A stretch of 64,000 nt of DNA from Methyloferula stellata AR4. Its GTDB lineage: Bacteria; Pseudomonadota; Alphaproteobacteria; Rhizobiales; Beijerinckiaceae. This document shows, piece by piece, positions 29,502 through 41,077 of this stretch. The translations under genes and the position numbers were made by a program. The notes beneath the pieces were generated by a model that worked only from the letters and a program-made list of their open reading frames with translations, was not told where the DNA came from and made no database searches. The stretch covers positions 124,001 through 188,000 of the forward strand of contig NZ_ARWA01000001.1 in the NCBI RefSeq assembly GCF_000385335.1, given 5' to 3'. The first letter of the stretch is position 1; every line of letters starts with the position of its first letter.

Positions 29502-31319
29502 TTACGCAGCCGCCTTCTTGCGAACCACGCTTTGCGGATTGAGGTTCCCGATATTGCCGCTCTCGCTGCCGGCGGCCGGATCGATCGCGGCGTTGATGAG
29601 GGTCGGCCGGCCGGAGTCCATCGCCTCGTTCACGGCGCGCGAAAGCTCGTCGGGCGTCGCCACATGAACGCCGACGCCGCCGAAAGCTTCCATCATCTTG
29701 TCGTAGCGTGAGTCCTTGACGAAGACCGTTGTGCCGGGGTCGCGACCCGTCGGGTCGGTGTCGGTTCCGCGATAGATGCCGTTATTGTTGAAGACGACGA
29801 TGCAGATCGGCAGATTGTAGCGACAGATCGTTTCGACCTCCATGCCGGAGAAGCCAAAGGCGCTGTCGCCTTCGATCGCGAGCACGGGCTTGCCGGTCTC
29901 GACCGCGGCGGCGACGGCGAAGCCCATGCCGATGCCCATGACACCCCAAGTGCCGACGTCGAGGCGTTTGCGCGGCTGGTACATGTCGATGACGCCGCGC
30001 GCCAAATCGAGCGTATTGGCGCCTTCATTGACGAGGATGGCGTCCGGCCGCTCCTTAATCACGGTGCGCAGCGCGCCGAGCGCGGAATGGAAATCCATCG
30101 GCGACGAATTTTTCAAAAGCTTCGACGCCATTTTCGCGAGGTTCGCTTCCTTGCGCGCATTGATCGCGCTCGTCCATTCGACCGGCGGGACCGACCAGTT
30201 GCCGTCGATGCCCTTGAGAAGAGCGGATACGCAGGAGCCGATGTCGCCGACGAGCGGAGCGGCGATCTCGATATTCGAGTCCATCTCCTTGGGCTCGATG
30301 TCGATCTGGATGAACTTCTGCGTTCCGGGCTCGCCCCAGGTCTTGCCCTTGCCATGCGACAGCAGCCAGTTGAGGCGGGCGCCGATCAGCATCACGACAT
30401 CGGCTTCTTTCAGCACCATGGAACGCGCCGCGGAGGCCGATTGCGGGTGCGTGTCGGGCAGCAGGCCTTTGGCCATGCTCATCGGCAGATAAGGAATGCC
30501 GCTTTGTTCGACGAGAGCGCGGATTTCGCTATCGGCCTGCGCATAGGCAGCGCCCTTGCCGAGAATGATCAGGGGCCGCTTGGCGCTCTTCAGAACATCG
30601 AGAGCGCGCTCGACAGCGGCGGGCGCGGGAAGCACGGCTGGCGCGGGATCGATGACCTTGACGAGCGACTTGGCGCCGGCCTTCGCATCCATGACCTGAG
30701 AGAACAATTTCGCCGGCAGATCGAGATAGACGCCGCCCGGACGGCCGGACACGGCGGCGCGGATCGCACGCGCGACGCCGATCCCGATGTCCGCCGCATG
30801 CAGCACGCGGAAGGCCGCCTTGCAGAGCGGCTTGGCTATGGCAAGCTGGTCCATCTCTTCATAGTCGCCCTGCTGCAGGTCGACGATTTCGCGCTCGGAC
30901 GAGCCCGAGATCTGGATCATCGGAAAGCAATTGGTCGTGGCATTGGCGAGCGCCGTCAGACCGTTGAGAAAGCCGGGGGCCGACACGGTCAGGCAGATGC
31001 CGGGCTTTTTCGTGAGATAGCCGGCGATGGCCGCCGCATTTCCGGCATGCTGCTCGTGCCTGAACGAAATGACGCGCATGCCTTCGGCCTGTGCGAGACG
31101 GCCGAGATCGGTGACCGGGATGCCGGGCACGCCATAGATCGTGTCGATGCCGTTGAGCTTGAGCGCGTCGATGACGAGATGAAAGCCGTCCGTCAGCTCC
31201 TGTTCGGCGCCGGCTTCGGCCACGACGATTCCGGCATCGCGCGGCTTCGCCTTCAGCGCATCTTCGGCTCCGGTCGTTTCGCCCTGCCGAACCTCGGCTC
31301 TTGCGGCCTCTTTCAACAT
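29502..31319 (-). CDS. oxc: Oxalyl-CoA decarboxylase
   Basis: 605 residues, start ATG with GGAGAG upstream. Thiamine-diphosphate enzyme: the N-terminal pyrimidine domain has [13 protein letters not shown] and [17 protein letters not shown], with the catalytic Glu-Gln pattern of the family. The centre has an ADP-binding domain. The C-terminal diphosphate motif is [11 protein letters not shown] through FNNNGIYRG, which binds Mg2+. It converts oxalyl-CoA to formyl-CoA and CO2. The first 35 residues are an extra, Lys/Glu/Ala-rich leader absent from the Oxalobacter enzyme, so translation might start later. The gene follows gntR by 39 bases and forms the core of the oxalate operon. Confidence 0.96.
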   Translation of the reverse strand: MLKEAARAEVRQGETTGAEDALKAKPRDAGIVVAEAGAEQELTDGFHLVIDALKLNGIDTIYGVPGIPVTDLGRLAQAEGMRVISFRHEQHAGNAAAIAGYLTKKPGICLTVSAPGFLNGLTALANATTNCFPMIQISGSSEREIVDLQQGDYEEMDQLAIAKPLCKAAFRVLHAADIGIGVARAIRAAVSGRPGGVYLDLPAKLFSQVMDAKAGAKSLVKVIDPAPAVLPAPAAVERALDVLKSAKRPLIILGKGAAYAQADSEIRALVEQSGIPYLPMSMAKGLLPDTHPQSASAARSMVLKEADVVMLIGARLNWLLSHGKGKTWGEPGTQKFIQIDIEPKEMDSNIEIAAPLVGDIGSCVSALLKGIDGNWSVPPVEWTSAINARKEANLAKMASKLLKNSSPMDFHSALGALRTVIKERPDAILVNEGANTLDLARGVIDMYQPRKRLDVGTWGVMGIGMGFAVAAAVETGKPVLAIEGDSAFGFSGMEVETICRYNLPICIVVFNNNGIYRGTDTDPTGRDPGTTVFVKDSRYDKMMEAFGGVGVHVATPDELSRAVNEAMDSGRPTLINAAIDPAAGSESGNIGNLNPQSVVRKKAAA

Positions 31320-31358
31320 CGTCTCTCTCCCTATGAATATCGCGGACTGTTTTCCGTC

Positions 31359-32078
31359 CTATTGGAACAATTCGGTCCCCTGCTCTTCGACCACGGCGGC
31401 TAGACCGAGCGTGTGGTCGCGCGACAGACGCACGGCTTCCTCGGTTTCGCGCTTTTCCAGCGCAGTGATGATTGCAAGATGTTCTCCGAACGAACGTTCG
31501 GCGCGATCATGCTTGCTGATCATCAATTGCCGGATGCCGCGGACATGCAGCAGAAGATTTTCGGTCATGTCGGCCAAGACCTGCGAGCCGCTCATGCGGA
31601 TGATCGCCTGATGAAAGGCGATATTGGCCGACGAATATTCGTTGATATGCTCGGACGGCTTATGGTTCGCGCTGAATTCCTCGAAAATCTGGCGCAGCGC
31701 GCCGACATCCGCATGAGGGTTCATCGAGATGAGGCGGACGGCCATGCTCTCCAGAGCGGCCCAGGCTTGCACCATCTCGACGATTTCGCGCTGTGTCTTC
31801 CGGACGACGAGAATCCCGCGGCGCGGAACCGTGCGCAGAAAACCGTCTTGTTCGAGCATGGCGACGGCTTCGCGGATCGGCGTCCGGCTAACACCGAGCC
31901 GTTCCGAGAGCTCGCGTTCGTCGAGCATCACCGGATCCGGATCCGAATAAACGTCCATCCGGATGATCGCTTCTTTGAGGGCTGTGTAGACCTTGTTTTT
32001 GAAGCTCTCCTCGGCCCGAATTTTCGGGAAAAGCTCGCCATTGTCGGTCAGCCCTGACCGCTTGATGTCTATTGCCAT
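31359..32078 (-). CDS. GntR-family (FCD/FadR-type) regulator of the oxalate genes
   Basis: 239 residues. The N-terminal winged helix-turn-helix is seen at ELSERLGVSRTPIREAVAML. The C-terminal all-helical FCD domain (about 105-230) carries Asp/His residues of the metal-ligand type (FHQAIIRMSGSQ, and HLAIITALEKRE). FCD regulators respond to small carboxylates or acyl-CoA. It is the first gene of the leftward operon, 39 bases before oxc, and divergent from oxlT, so it most likely controls both by binding the palindromes at 32130-32189 and 32485-32496, with oxalate, formate or a CoA ester as effector. The effector is inference. Confidence 0.9.
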   Translation of the reverse strand: MAIDIKRSGLTDNGELFPKIRAEESFKNKVYTALKEAIIRMDVYSDPDPVMLDERELSERLGVSRTPIREAVAMLEQDGFLRTVPRRGILVVRKTQREIVEMVQAWAALESMAVRLISMNPHADVGALRQIFEEFSANHKPSEHINEYSSANIAFHQAIIRMSGSQVLADMTENLLLHVRGIRQLMISKHDRAERSFGEHLAIITALEKRETEEAVRLSRDHTLGLAAVVEEQGTELFQ

Positions 32079-32129
32079 CCTTAATCCTGCCCTAACCCGT
32101 CAAAACGGGTTCAATTATTAAAATAACAT

Positions 32130-32189
32130 TGGCATGCCACATGCCAGCATGTCAACGGGGATGATTATGCCAACTGTTGGAATGCCAAC
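32130..32189. promoter_or_regulatory. Palindrome cluster next to gntR, candidate operators
   Basis: Three overlapping symmetrical sites lie 50-110 bases upstream of gntR: TGGCATGCCA at 32130, CCAACTGTTGG at 32170 and GTTGGAATGCCAAC at 32176. TGCCA/TGGCA recurs five times. GntR-type proteins bind short inverted repeats of this kind, so autoregulation is likely. Confidence 0.55.
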
Positions 32190-32484
32190 TACAACATATC
32201 ATTTCGATTGTGGCGCCGCGCCTCACGATTGGCGGAACTGCGGATAAAGATTTTTGGGCCGCAGGTTGCTGAAGGCGTCCAAAGAAGAGCCATCTTTATG
32301 TATAAATAATTGATTATATTTATTGTTTTATGCGCGGACCGAAATCTCTATCGATTTTTTGCCGCAAGGCGCGGCCGTGGCCAAACCCTTAAAATTATGT
32401 TGAGAAATGGACCTGCCGACAGAGCGCGTCCATTGATACGGCTTGTCATCCAATAGAAATAAACTCTTGCATGGTGGCATATCT

Positions 32485-32496
32485 TATACAAGTATA
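32485..32496. promoter_or_regulatory. Palindrome TATACAAGTATA upstream of oxlT
   Basis: The 12-base site TATACAAGTATA is a perfect TATAC-NN-GTATA inverted repeat 52 bases before the oxlT ATG. Similar GTATAC-containing sites are bound by FCD-type GntR regulators. It may overlap the oxlT promoter. Confidence 0.5.
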
Positions 32497-32547
32497 CCAG
32501 CATAGCCGGCGCCAAAAGCCAGCAATAAAGAGTTCTGGGAGGATTTA

Positions 32548-33864
32548 ATGGAGACGTCACAATCTCCTGCGGACGTAGGTGCGCCTGCTCCGTGGTTTCG
32601 TTGGCTTCAGCTCGCCATGGGCATCATCTGCATGGCGATGATTGCAAACCTGCAATATGGGTGGACCCTGTTCGTCGATCCGATCGACGCCAAATTCCAC
32701 TGGGGCCGGCCGGCCATCCAATTGGCCTTCACAATCTTCGTCGTGACCGAAACCTGGCTCGTTCCCATCGAAGCCTGGTTCGTCGACCGCTACGGTCCGC
32801 GCGTGGTGATCATGTTCGGCGGTGTCATGATTTCGCTCGCCTGGATGCTAAACTCCATAGCCAGCTCGCTCTTCGTCCTTTACGCCGCCGCTGTCGTCGC
32901 CGGCATTGGAGCGGGCGCCGTCTACGGCACATGCGTCGGCAATGCGCTGAAATGGTTCCCCGATCGCCGCGGTCTCGCGGCCGGCGCGACGGCCGCGGGA
33001 TTTGGCGCGGGCGCCGCGCTCACCGTGGTCCCGATCGCCAAGATGATCGCCACAAGCGGCTATCAAAACGCCTTCTTCAGCTTCGGCATCGGCCAAGGCA
33101 TCATTGTCGTCTTGCTCGCGCTTTTCCTGCGCAAGCCCGAACATACGATGCCGCCGCGCAAGAAGAAGCTCCACCTGCCGCAAACCAAAATCGATTACCA
33201 GCCGTCAAAAACCATCAAGCAGCCGGTTTTCTGGGTCATGTATGCGGCCTTTGTGATGGTCGCAGCGGGCGGCCTCATGACAGCCGCGCAAATCGGCCCC
33301 ATCGCGCATGATTACAAGATTGCCGATGTGCCGGTCAGCCTGCTCGGCTTCCAAATGGCGGCTTTGACCTTCGCCATCTCGCTCGATCGGATCTTCGACG
33401 GTTTCGGCCGTCCGCTCTTCGGGTATATCTCCGATCATATTGGACGCGAGAACACGATGTTCATCGCCTTCAGCCTCGGTGCGGCGGCGCTCCTGACGCT
33501 CTGCGCCTATGGTCAAAATCCGATCGTCTTCGTGCTGGCGTCGGGCCTGTTCTTCGGCGTCTTCGGCGAAATCTACAGCCTGTTTCCAGCGACTTGCGGC
33601 GATACGTTCGGCTCCAAATATGCCGCGACCAATGCCGGAATGCTCTATACGGCCAAAGGAACCGCCTCGTTGCTCGTGCCGCTCGCGAGTCTCCTGGCTG
33701 CCGCCTATGGATGGTATGCCGTGTTCAGCATCGCGGTCGGGCTCAATATTACAGCTGCGCTTTTGGCGCTCTTCGTCATCAAGCCGATGCGCCGTGCTCT
33801 GATCCTGCAAAGCGAGCCTGCGGCGGCGGCCACCGTTCAGACGGCGAACGGCAGTCTCGTCTAA
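32548..33864 (+). CDS. oxlT: Oxalate:formate antiporter, MFS family
   Basis: 438 residues with twelve predicted membrane helices. The start ATG has GGGAGGA upstream. The sequence WFRWLQLAMGIICMAMIANLQ and the loop GPRVVIMFGG are typical of OxlT. Two basic residues expected in the substrate path are seen, Arg in DRIFDGFGRPLFG (helix 8) and Lys in MLYTAKGTASLL (helix 11), matching the pair that binds oxalate in the Oxalobacter transporter. It exchanges external oxalate for internal formate. With decarboxylation inside the cell consuming a proton, this can create a proton-motive force. Divergent from the gntR-oxc-PAS-frc operon and closed by a strong terminator. Confidence 0.95.
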   Translation: METSQSPADVGAPAPWFRWLQLAMGIICMAMIANLQYGWTLFVDPIDAKFHWGRPAIQLAFTIFVVTETWLVPIEAWFVDRYGPRVVIMFGGVMISLAWMLNSIASSLFVLYAAAVVAGIGAGAVYGTCVGNALKWFPDRRGLAAGATAAGFGAGAALTVVPIAKMIATSGYQNAFFSFGIGQGIIVVLLALFLRKPEHTMPPRKKKLHLPQTKIDYQPSKTIKQPVFWVMYAAFVMVAAGGLMTAAQIGPIAHDYKIADVPVSLLGFQMAALTFAISLDRIFDGFGRPLFGYISDHIGRENTMFIAFSLGAAALLTLCAYGQNPIVFVLASGLFFGVFGEIYSLFPATCGDTFGSKYAATNAGMLYTAKGTASLLVPLASLLAAAYGWYAVFSIAVGLNITAALLALFVIKPMRRALILQSEPAAAATVQTANGSLV

Positions 33865-33883
33865 AAATTTCCTCCCCGCGAAG

Positions 33884-33916
33884 AAAAAGGGCACGCCTTC
33901 CCAGCGTGCCTTTTTT
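33884..33916 (+). terminator. Rho-independent terminator after oxlT
   Basis: GGCACGC and GCGTGCC form the stem, preceded by AAAAAGG and followed by six T. It closes the oxlT transcript before dnaG and may also work for leftward transcripts. Confidence 0.9.
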
Positions 33917-34054
33917 CATGTCCAAAATCCGAAGCTTTGCAGCTTCGGCCGGCAAGGCCCCAGACTGCGTCAAAATTTCGATTTTTTTCTGTGAGTTGCT
34001 GTGGGTTAAGTCCTTGCTCCTTGCGCCGGATGGCGGGATGCGGACAATCCAAAA

Positions 34055-36022
34055 ATGCGTTTTCCACCGTCTTTTCTCGAAGAGATCAAAGCTAGGCTTC
34101 CTGTCTCGGAAGTCGTGCGGCGGCGCGTCAAATTGATGAAATCCGGCCGCGAATGGAAAGGCCTGTCGCCGTTCAATGCGGAAAAGACGCCGTCTTTTTT
34201 CGTCAACGACCAGAAGATGGCCTGGTTTGATTTTTCCTCCGGCAAGAACGGCAATATTTTCGACTTCGTGATGGCAACCGACGGGCTTTCCTTTCCGGAA
34301 ACCGTCGAACGTCTCGCGGCCGACGCCGGATTGCCCTTGCCCACCGTGACGCGCGAGACCGAGGAACAGGAAATAAAGCGCGCCAGCCTGCATGAGGTGT
34401 TGGAACAGGCGGCGTTGTTTTTCGAGACGCATCTGCATGGGCGCCTTGGCCAGCGGGCTCGGACCTATCTCGATCAGCGTGGCCTCGGCCTCGACACCCA
34501 AAAGCAATTTAGGGTCGGCTATGCGCCGGCGGAAAAATATGCCTTGCGCGATGCGCTCGCGGCCAAGGGCATAACGGTCGAAGCCATGATCGAGACAGGG
34601 CTCCTGATCCATGGCGACGAGATCGCCGTCCCCTATGACAAGTTTCGCGATCGCGTGATCTTTCCGATCTGCGATCGCTCTGGCCGGGTGATCGCTTTCG
34701 GCGGACGTACGCTCGATAAGGACGGGCAGCCCAAATATCTGAACTCGCCGGAGACGCCGCTCTTTCACAAAGGCTCTGTTCTTTACAATCACCATCGGGC
34801 GCGCAAAGCCGCGCATGAACGCGGCGGCGTGATCGTCGTCGAGGGCTATGTCGACGTCATCTCCATGTCGAATGCGGGCTTTCCGCAATGCGTGGCGCCG
34901 CTCGGCACAGCGCTGACGCCCGACCAATGCGAACTTCTGTGGAAAATGGCCGAGGAGCCGGTGCTCTGTTTCGACGGCGACCGGGCCGGCCGCAAGGCAG
35001 CCTACCGGGCGATGGACATGGCTTTGCCTTTGATCGGCAATGGCCGCTCGCTGCGCTTCGCGCTTCTGCCGGATGGGCAGGATCCGGACGATCTCGCCCG
35101 CTCCGGCGGCGGCGGCGCGATTCAATCCGTCATCGGCCAAGCTCTGCCGCTCGTCGATCTGATCTGGATGCGCGAGACGGAGGGCGTCGATTTCCACACG
35201 CCCGAACGCCGCGCCGCCTTTCACCGGAGGCTCGGCGAGATCGCCAGAACGATCACCGACGAAACGCTGCGGCATTATTATCAAGCCGAGTTCAAGACGC
35301 GGCTCGACACGCTTTTTGGTGCGGACCGGGCGGTTCAAGTGCGCGACCGCGGCGCCCCGCCGCGCGGCCAATTCGGCGCGTCTCGTTTTGAGACATCGCG
35401 ATTTGGCGGCTTTGGCAACAGGCGCGGATTCGGCCCGGGCGACGAGGCCAAAAGCCTCGCAGCGGCGCCCTCCGTCAGCACGAGTCTCGCCCGCAGCGCT
35501 TTGTTCCGCCCGGCGACGGCAGGTTTGCCGCCGCGAGAAGCTTTGATTTTATTGCTTCTTCTCAACCATCCGGCGTTGATCGAAACCTATCTGGAAGATA
35601 TAGCGGCGCTTGAGCTTTCAACGCCGGAGGCCGCCAAATTCCGCGAAAAACTGCTCGGTCTTGCCGGACGGGAAGGGCTGGATCATCATGGGTTAGGGGC
35701 GGAATTGGCGCAAAGCGGGTTTGAACCGTTTCAGCGCAAGCTTGAGTCGATAAGTGCCCTGGCTTCGCATTGGTATATGGACCCGAAGGCCTCGGATGCA
35801 GATGCGGAAGAGGTTTTGAAACAGGCCTTGACCTTGCATCATAAGGCAAGGGCGCTACATAGGGAGTTGCAATTAGCCGAATTAGCTCTAGGAAATGACG
35901 CAAGCGAGCTCAATCTCGCGCGCCTCAAAGATATCCAAGAGCAATTATCCGCTCTTTCCGGGATGGAAGCCGCTGTGGAGGGTTTCGGTGCTCTATCTGG
36001 CCATCCAAGCGGAAGTCTTTAG
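34055..36022 (+). CDS. dnaG: DNA primase without zinc ligands
   Basis: 655 residues. It makes the RNA primers for replication. The N-terminal CHC2 module keeps its shape (GLSPFNAEKTPSFFV ... WFDFSSGKNGNIFDF), but the four zinc ligands are replaced: Ser38, Asn41, Asp59 and Ser62 stand where Cys, His, Cys and Cys are expected. The Toprim catalytic centre is intact (VVEGYVDVISM and CFDGDRAGRKA). A linker of Arg/Phe/Gly-rich sequence (about 425-470) precedes the C-terminal DnaB-binding domain. Loss of the zinc site is seen in other Rhizobiales, so the gene is likely functional. It is followed by rpoD after 214 bases, the classic dnaG-rpoD order. Confidence 0.96.
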   Translation: MRFPPSFLEEIKARLPVSEVVRRRVKLMKSGREWKGLSPFNAEKTPSFFVNDQKMAWFDFSSGKNGNIFDFVMATDGLSFPETVERLAADAGLPLPTVTRETEEQEIKRASLHEVLEQAALFFETHLHGRLGQRARTYLDQRGLGLDTQKQFRVGYAPAEKYALRDALAAKGITVEAMIETGLLIHGDEIAVPYDKFRDRVIFPICDRSGRVIAFGGRTLDKDGQPKYLNSPETPLFHKGSVLYNHHRARKAAHERGGVIVVEGYVDVISMSNAGFPQCVAPLGTALTPDQCELLWKMAEEPVLCFDGDRAGRKAAYRAMDMALPLIGNGRSLRFALLPDGQDPDDLARSGGGGAIQSVIGQALPLVDLIWMRETEGVDFHTPERRAAFHRRLGEIARTITDETLRHYYQAEFKTRLDTLFGADRAVQVRDRGAPPRGQFGASRFETSRFGGFGNRRGFGPGDEAKSLAAAPSVSTSLARSALFRPATAGLPPREALILLLLLNHPALIETYLEDIAALELSTPEAAKFREKLLGLAGREGLDHHGLGAELAQSGFEPFQRKLESISALASHWYMDPKASDADAEEVLKQALTLHHKARALHRELQLAELALGNDASELNLARLKDIQEQLSALSGMEAAVEGFGALSGHPSGSL

Positions 36023-36236
36023 GAAGAGACGGGTCGTTCTGCCGCATGGCCGCGGCGCGTTCCTTATCCTGACCAGGCATCGGGACATTTGAAATATTGG
36101 ACGGTTTTGTGTCGGTTCTGTGTGTCGGGGCCGGCCCGGAATGAGTTTGATACAGGTCTTTGCAGAAATGCGGGCCCCTCTCTCATTTCGCCAGAAGCCG
36201 CGCGTGCGAGACAAAATTAGAAATTGGAGACCATTG

Positions 36237-38282
<2,046 letters not shown>

Positions 38283-38296
38283 GCTCAGCCATTTGG

Positions 38297-38412
38297 CGCG
38301 TCATGCGCGGTCCCCGGATCAAGTCCGGGGATGATGCGCGCATCCAGGAACGTTGTTTCTTTCTTATTCAAGAATTGCGCTTGGATGGCCGGGTCAAGCC
38401 CGGCCATGACGC
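38297..38412. repeat. Repeat cluster after rpoD
   Basis: GCGCGTCATGCGCGG, TCCCCGGATCAAGTCCGGGG and GGATGGCCGGGTCAAGCCCG are inverted-repeat arms of the same family as at 2055 and 26385. They occupy the spacer between the convergent rpoD and peroxidase genes. Confidence 0.65.
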
Positions 38413-38432
38413 CGTGATCGGCGGCCCAGACA

Positions 38433-40061
38433 CTACGTCGGATCAACCACACCGAGCCCGATCATGCGCAGTGCCGTCATCGAAGGCACGAAGAAATAAT
38501 CGCCGCCGCGCGTCTCGACGAATTGCGGCAGGCCTTCGACGATGAAAGGCGCGTTGCCCGAGGCGGGATCGGCCGGAATCACGAATTTCGCTTTTGCGCC
38601 GTCGCCTTGCGGACGGTTGCCGACGAGCGGGCATGTGTCATTGCCGGCGTTGAAATCGAGCCCGTAATTGATCCATTGCTGCTGCACGAATTCGAATTGC
38701 CTAAACAGGCTCGAACAAATGTTCAGCATGACGATGCCGTGATCGCCATGATCGTCCGTCAAGCCTTGCGGCGCCGCGCCATAAGGCAGGCCGCGCCGCA
38801 AGATACGGCGGCGATTGTTGAGCACGGAGCCGTCGCCCGGCGTCGGCGCCAGCGCGTCGCGCGTGTTGACGCGCCTCATATGCGCCGTCACTGGGCATTT
38901 CGCACCGGCCTGATCGTCGCCATAGGTGAAGTCGGCGAGCGCACGATCGCGCGCAAGGCTTTGCGCCACATCGGTCGGGTCGGCGGGCGCGGGCACTTTT
39001 TGATTGAACGCCTGCCAGGCGGCGAAGTCGGGCGCCTTGGAGACCGGCACGCCATCGGACCAACGGCCCGATATTTTCGCCATGAAGGTTTCGCGCGCCT
39101 CATGCGGGTCGGCAATTCCGAAGGCGCCGCCGAAAGCCGTGGCCGCCTTGTCGATGAAAGAGCGGAAAGCCAAGACGTTCTCGTGCAGCTTGCGATAGGA
39201 CATGAACGTCCCATTACGGCTGAAGGCGAGCGGCATGGCGGCGCCTGGAATTTCCTGCGCCTCGTCTGGATAGCCAAGCAGAAACTCACCCGTCGCCAAT
39301 GGCGACCATTTCCCCTGGCCGTCGACCTTGCCATTGCCGATGACACGGCGATCGAGATCCTGTTGCGCAAGCTGGCCGTCGAAGACGGGATCGCCGATCG
39401 CATCGGTGAAACCGAAATGCTCCTTCGGCACCGGCTGGATCTGACCCGCCACCGTTTCCATGATAGCCGAAAGGTTCTGGAACTCCGGCGCATCGCCGCG
39501 ATGCCCATCGAGCAGGCTCACGCCGTTCTCCGGCGCCGCGCAATAATGGGAGATCGCTTGCGTCAGAATGTCGAGCTCGGCGACGGGCGTCCCGTCGGGG
39601 TTCATCTGCGCATTGAGCATGATGAGAATATGGACGGCTTTGGTGCCGTCATGCAGGCCGGCGGTCCAGACCGGGTCCCATGTTCCGGGCCAGCCGGGAC
39701 CCGATGCATCATCGCCAAGGACGGGCGCGCGCTTGATCATGCCGTCGATGAATTCGTCCGGCAGGCCGCGCAGGGTCCGCGTCGGCACGTCGAGTGCCAG
39801 CAGCCCATAGAAAGTGAAGGCCATGTTGACGGCGACCTGCGGACGCTCGGCTCCTTTGCCCTCCGGAACATGGAGGGCCGAGCGGTGCGACGGCCAGCGC
39901 AGAGCCGTCGTGACGCGCGGCAGGAGCCATGTCACGAAGGCGCGCCCGCCGGCCGCATTGTTGACGTGCAGGAGAATGAAACGCCCTTTGGGAAAACCCA
40001 TGCGCCCATAGGCGGTGAGGATATTGCCCTGGATATCGGCGAGATCGAGTTCGATGCTCAT
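38433..40061 (-). CDS. DyP-type heme peroxidase, long form
   Basis: 542 residues from the ATG at 40061 (MSIELDLADIQGNI), the usual start of the long DyP group; the frame runs 138 codons further upstream into the next gene. The proximal heme His is in CPVTAHMRRVNTRD. The distal site is FGFTDAIGDP, where the consensus GxxDG has Ala for the last Gly. The conserved ILRRGLPYG and a late IC(S)SLFRQFEFVQQQW are present. These enzymes use hydrogen peroxide to oxidise dyes, phenols or other bulky substrates. No signal peptide is visible. It is the last gene of a three-gene leftward operon, 14 bases after the preceding stop. Fold is secure; substrate unknown. Confidence 0.9.
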   Translation of the reverse strand: MSIELDLADIQGNILTAYGRMGFPKGRFILLHVNNAAGGRAFVTWLLPRVTTALRWPSHRSALHVPEGKGAERPQVAVNMAFTFYGLLALDVPTRTLRGLPDEFIDGMIKRAPVLGDDASGPGWPGTWDPVWTAGLHDGTKAVHILIMLNAQMNPDGTPVAELDILTQAISHYCAAPENGVSLLDGHRGDAPEFQNLSAIMETVAGQIQPVPKEHFGFTDAIGDPVFDGQLAQQDLDRRVIGNGKVDGQGKWSPLATGEFLLGYPDEAQEIPGAAMPLAFSRNGTFMSYRKLHENVLAFRSFIDKAATAFGGAFGIADPHEARETFMAKISGRWSDGVPVSKAPDFAAWQAFNQKVPAPADPTDVAQSLARDRALADFTYGDDQAGAKCPVTAHMRRVNTRDALAPTPGDGSVLNNRRRILRRGLPYGAAPQGLTDDHGDHGIVMLNICSSLFRQFEFVQQQWINYGLDFNAGNDTCPLVGNRPQGDGAKAKFVIPADPASGNAPFIVEGLPQFVETRGGDYFFVPSMTALRMIGLGVVDPT

Positions 40062-40075
40062 GGTCTTTTCTCGCT

Positions 40076-41011
40076 TCAAGCGCCGATGACGCCCGGCGCC
40101 TGCGTCGGCGACGCAACATGGTCGGGCTGATGGGTTTGCAGAAAGGCTGCGAAAGCCGCGTGAAGCGCGGCGGGATCCGCGCCCTGGTTGTCTATGGCAA
40201 AGCGGGTGAATTGCTTTTGCAGATAAAGCGATTTGAGGACGCCCGGCAGATCCGCGCCATGGGCCGCCGGGAAGGGTTGCACGCCGCGCGCCATGACGAA
40301 CTTGTAAAGGCCGAAGAAAATGCCCGCGCCGATCAGCGTCAGCAGAAGCCAGACCAGGACATGGCCATGCGCGACGAGCGCGACGAAACCCACCAGAAGC
40401 GCGAGACCACCGATAAGGGCGGCAGCGCCCATCAAAGGCAATGGCAGTGTCGGCAGCTTCGGCGTGTCGATCCAATAATCATGGAACGGCATGGTCGTCT
40501 CGACCTGCCCGCGTTTGATGAAGGCGGTGAATGTCGCGGCGGACTCGACCGTTTCGAACCCATAGCAATATTGAAAGATCTTGCGGATCTCCGGCTCCAT
40601 CGTCGCCCAGAGAGTTGCGAGATAAGACTCGAGATCCCGGTCGTCGCCGTGGATGCAATTGAAATCGGCCGAGAAGAAAAGATAGGGCGTGTTCAACTGA
40701 TCGACGGGCTGGGGCACGATCGGATTGATCTTGCGCAGGGCCATGACAACGGCATCGGTTTGCACCCGTCCATTGAAGGCCGGCACGTCGATCACGGAAA
40801 AGCGCGCGAAATGATTGCGCAAATTGCGCGCGAAAGGACTGTTACCGGCCGATACGCAGACGGGCGATTGATGCGCCGTCGGCAGGCCTGCCAGCCATTC
40901 GCGTACGGCCAGCATGGGCGTCGTGACGACATGGTCGTAGATCTCGACGGGGTCCCTCCTGATCGGAAGGAGCACGGTCAGAAAATAATGTCCCGCATCG
41001 ATATTCGGCAT
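40076..41011 (-). CDS. Membrane-anchored protein of the DyP operon, function unknown
   Basis: 311 residues from the ATG at 41011 (AAAGGA 9 bases upstream). The N-terminal 180 residues read as a soluble alpha/beta domain beginning HYFLTVLLPIRRDPVEIYDH. They contain LNTPYLFFSADFN, similar to CSNFNGTWDQYID in the next gene. Two close membrane helices lie at about 193-213 and 218-238. The remaining 70 residues include LKSLYLQKQFTRFAIDNQG. The FxSxFN pattern recalls the ferredoxin-like barrel strand of DyP/EfeB-type proteins, so it could be a heme-free relative that docks the peroxidase at the membrane. I do not recognise a named family. It is 14 bases before the peroxidase gene. Confidence 0.8.
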   Translation of the reverse strand: MPNIDAGHYFLTVLLPIRRDPVEIYDHVVTTPMLAVREWLAGLPTAHQSPVCVSAGNSPFARNLRNHFARFSVIDVPAFNGRVQTDAVVMALRKINPIVPQPVDQLNTPYLFFSADFNCIHGDDRDLESYLATLWATMEPEIRKIFQYCYGFETVESAATFTAFIKRGQVETTMPFHDYWIDTPKLPTLPLPLMGAAALIGGLALLVGFVALVAHGHVLVWLLLTLIGAGIFFGLYKFVMARGVQPFPAAHGADLPGVLKSLYLQKQFTRFAIDNQGADPAALHAAFAAFLQTHQPDHVASPTQAPGVIGA

Positions 41012-41077
41012 CGGGAATCCTTTTAAAAACGATCGGTCTAAAACCAGCAAAAAATCATATGGACCCGGTAGCGCGCT

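Larger units (their letters stand above)
32079..32547. other. A/T-rich divergent control region of the oxalate module
   Basis: About 470 bases without a gene between gntR and oxlT. Composition is clearly A/T-richer than the surroundings, especially around 32300-32335 (TAAATAATTGATTATATTTA). It holds the two palindrome groups listed separately. Both promoters should lie here. Confidence 0.6.

Noticed and set aside
33779-35371. 530-codon frame antisense to dnaG
   Set aside because: Shadow of dnaG; no domain.
38523-40130. 535-codon frame antisense to the DyP peroxidase gene
   Set aside because: Arg/His-rich shadow; the peroxidase has clear heme motifs.
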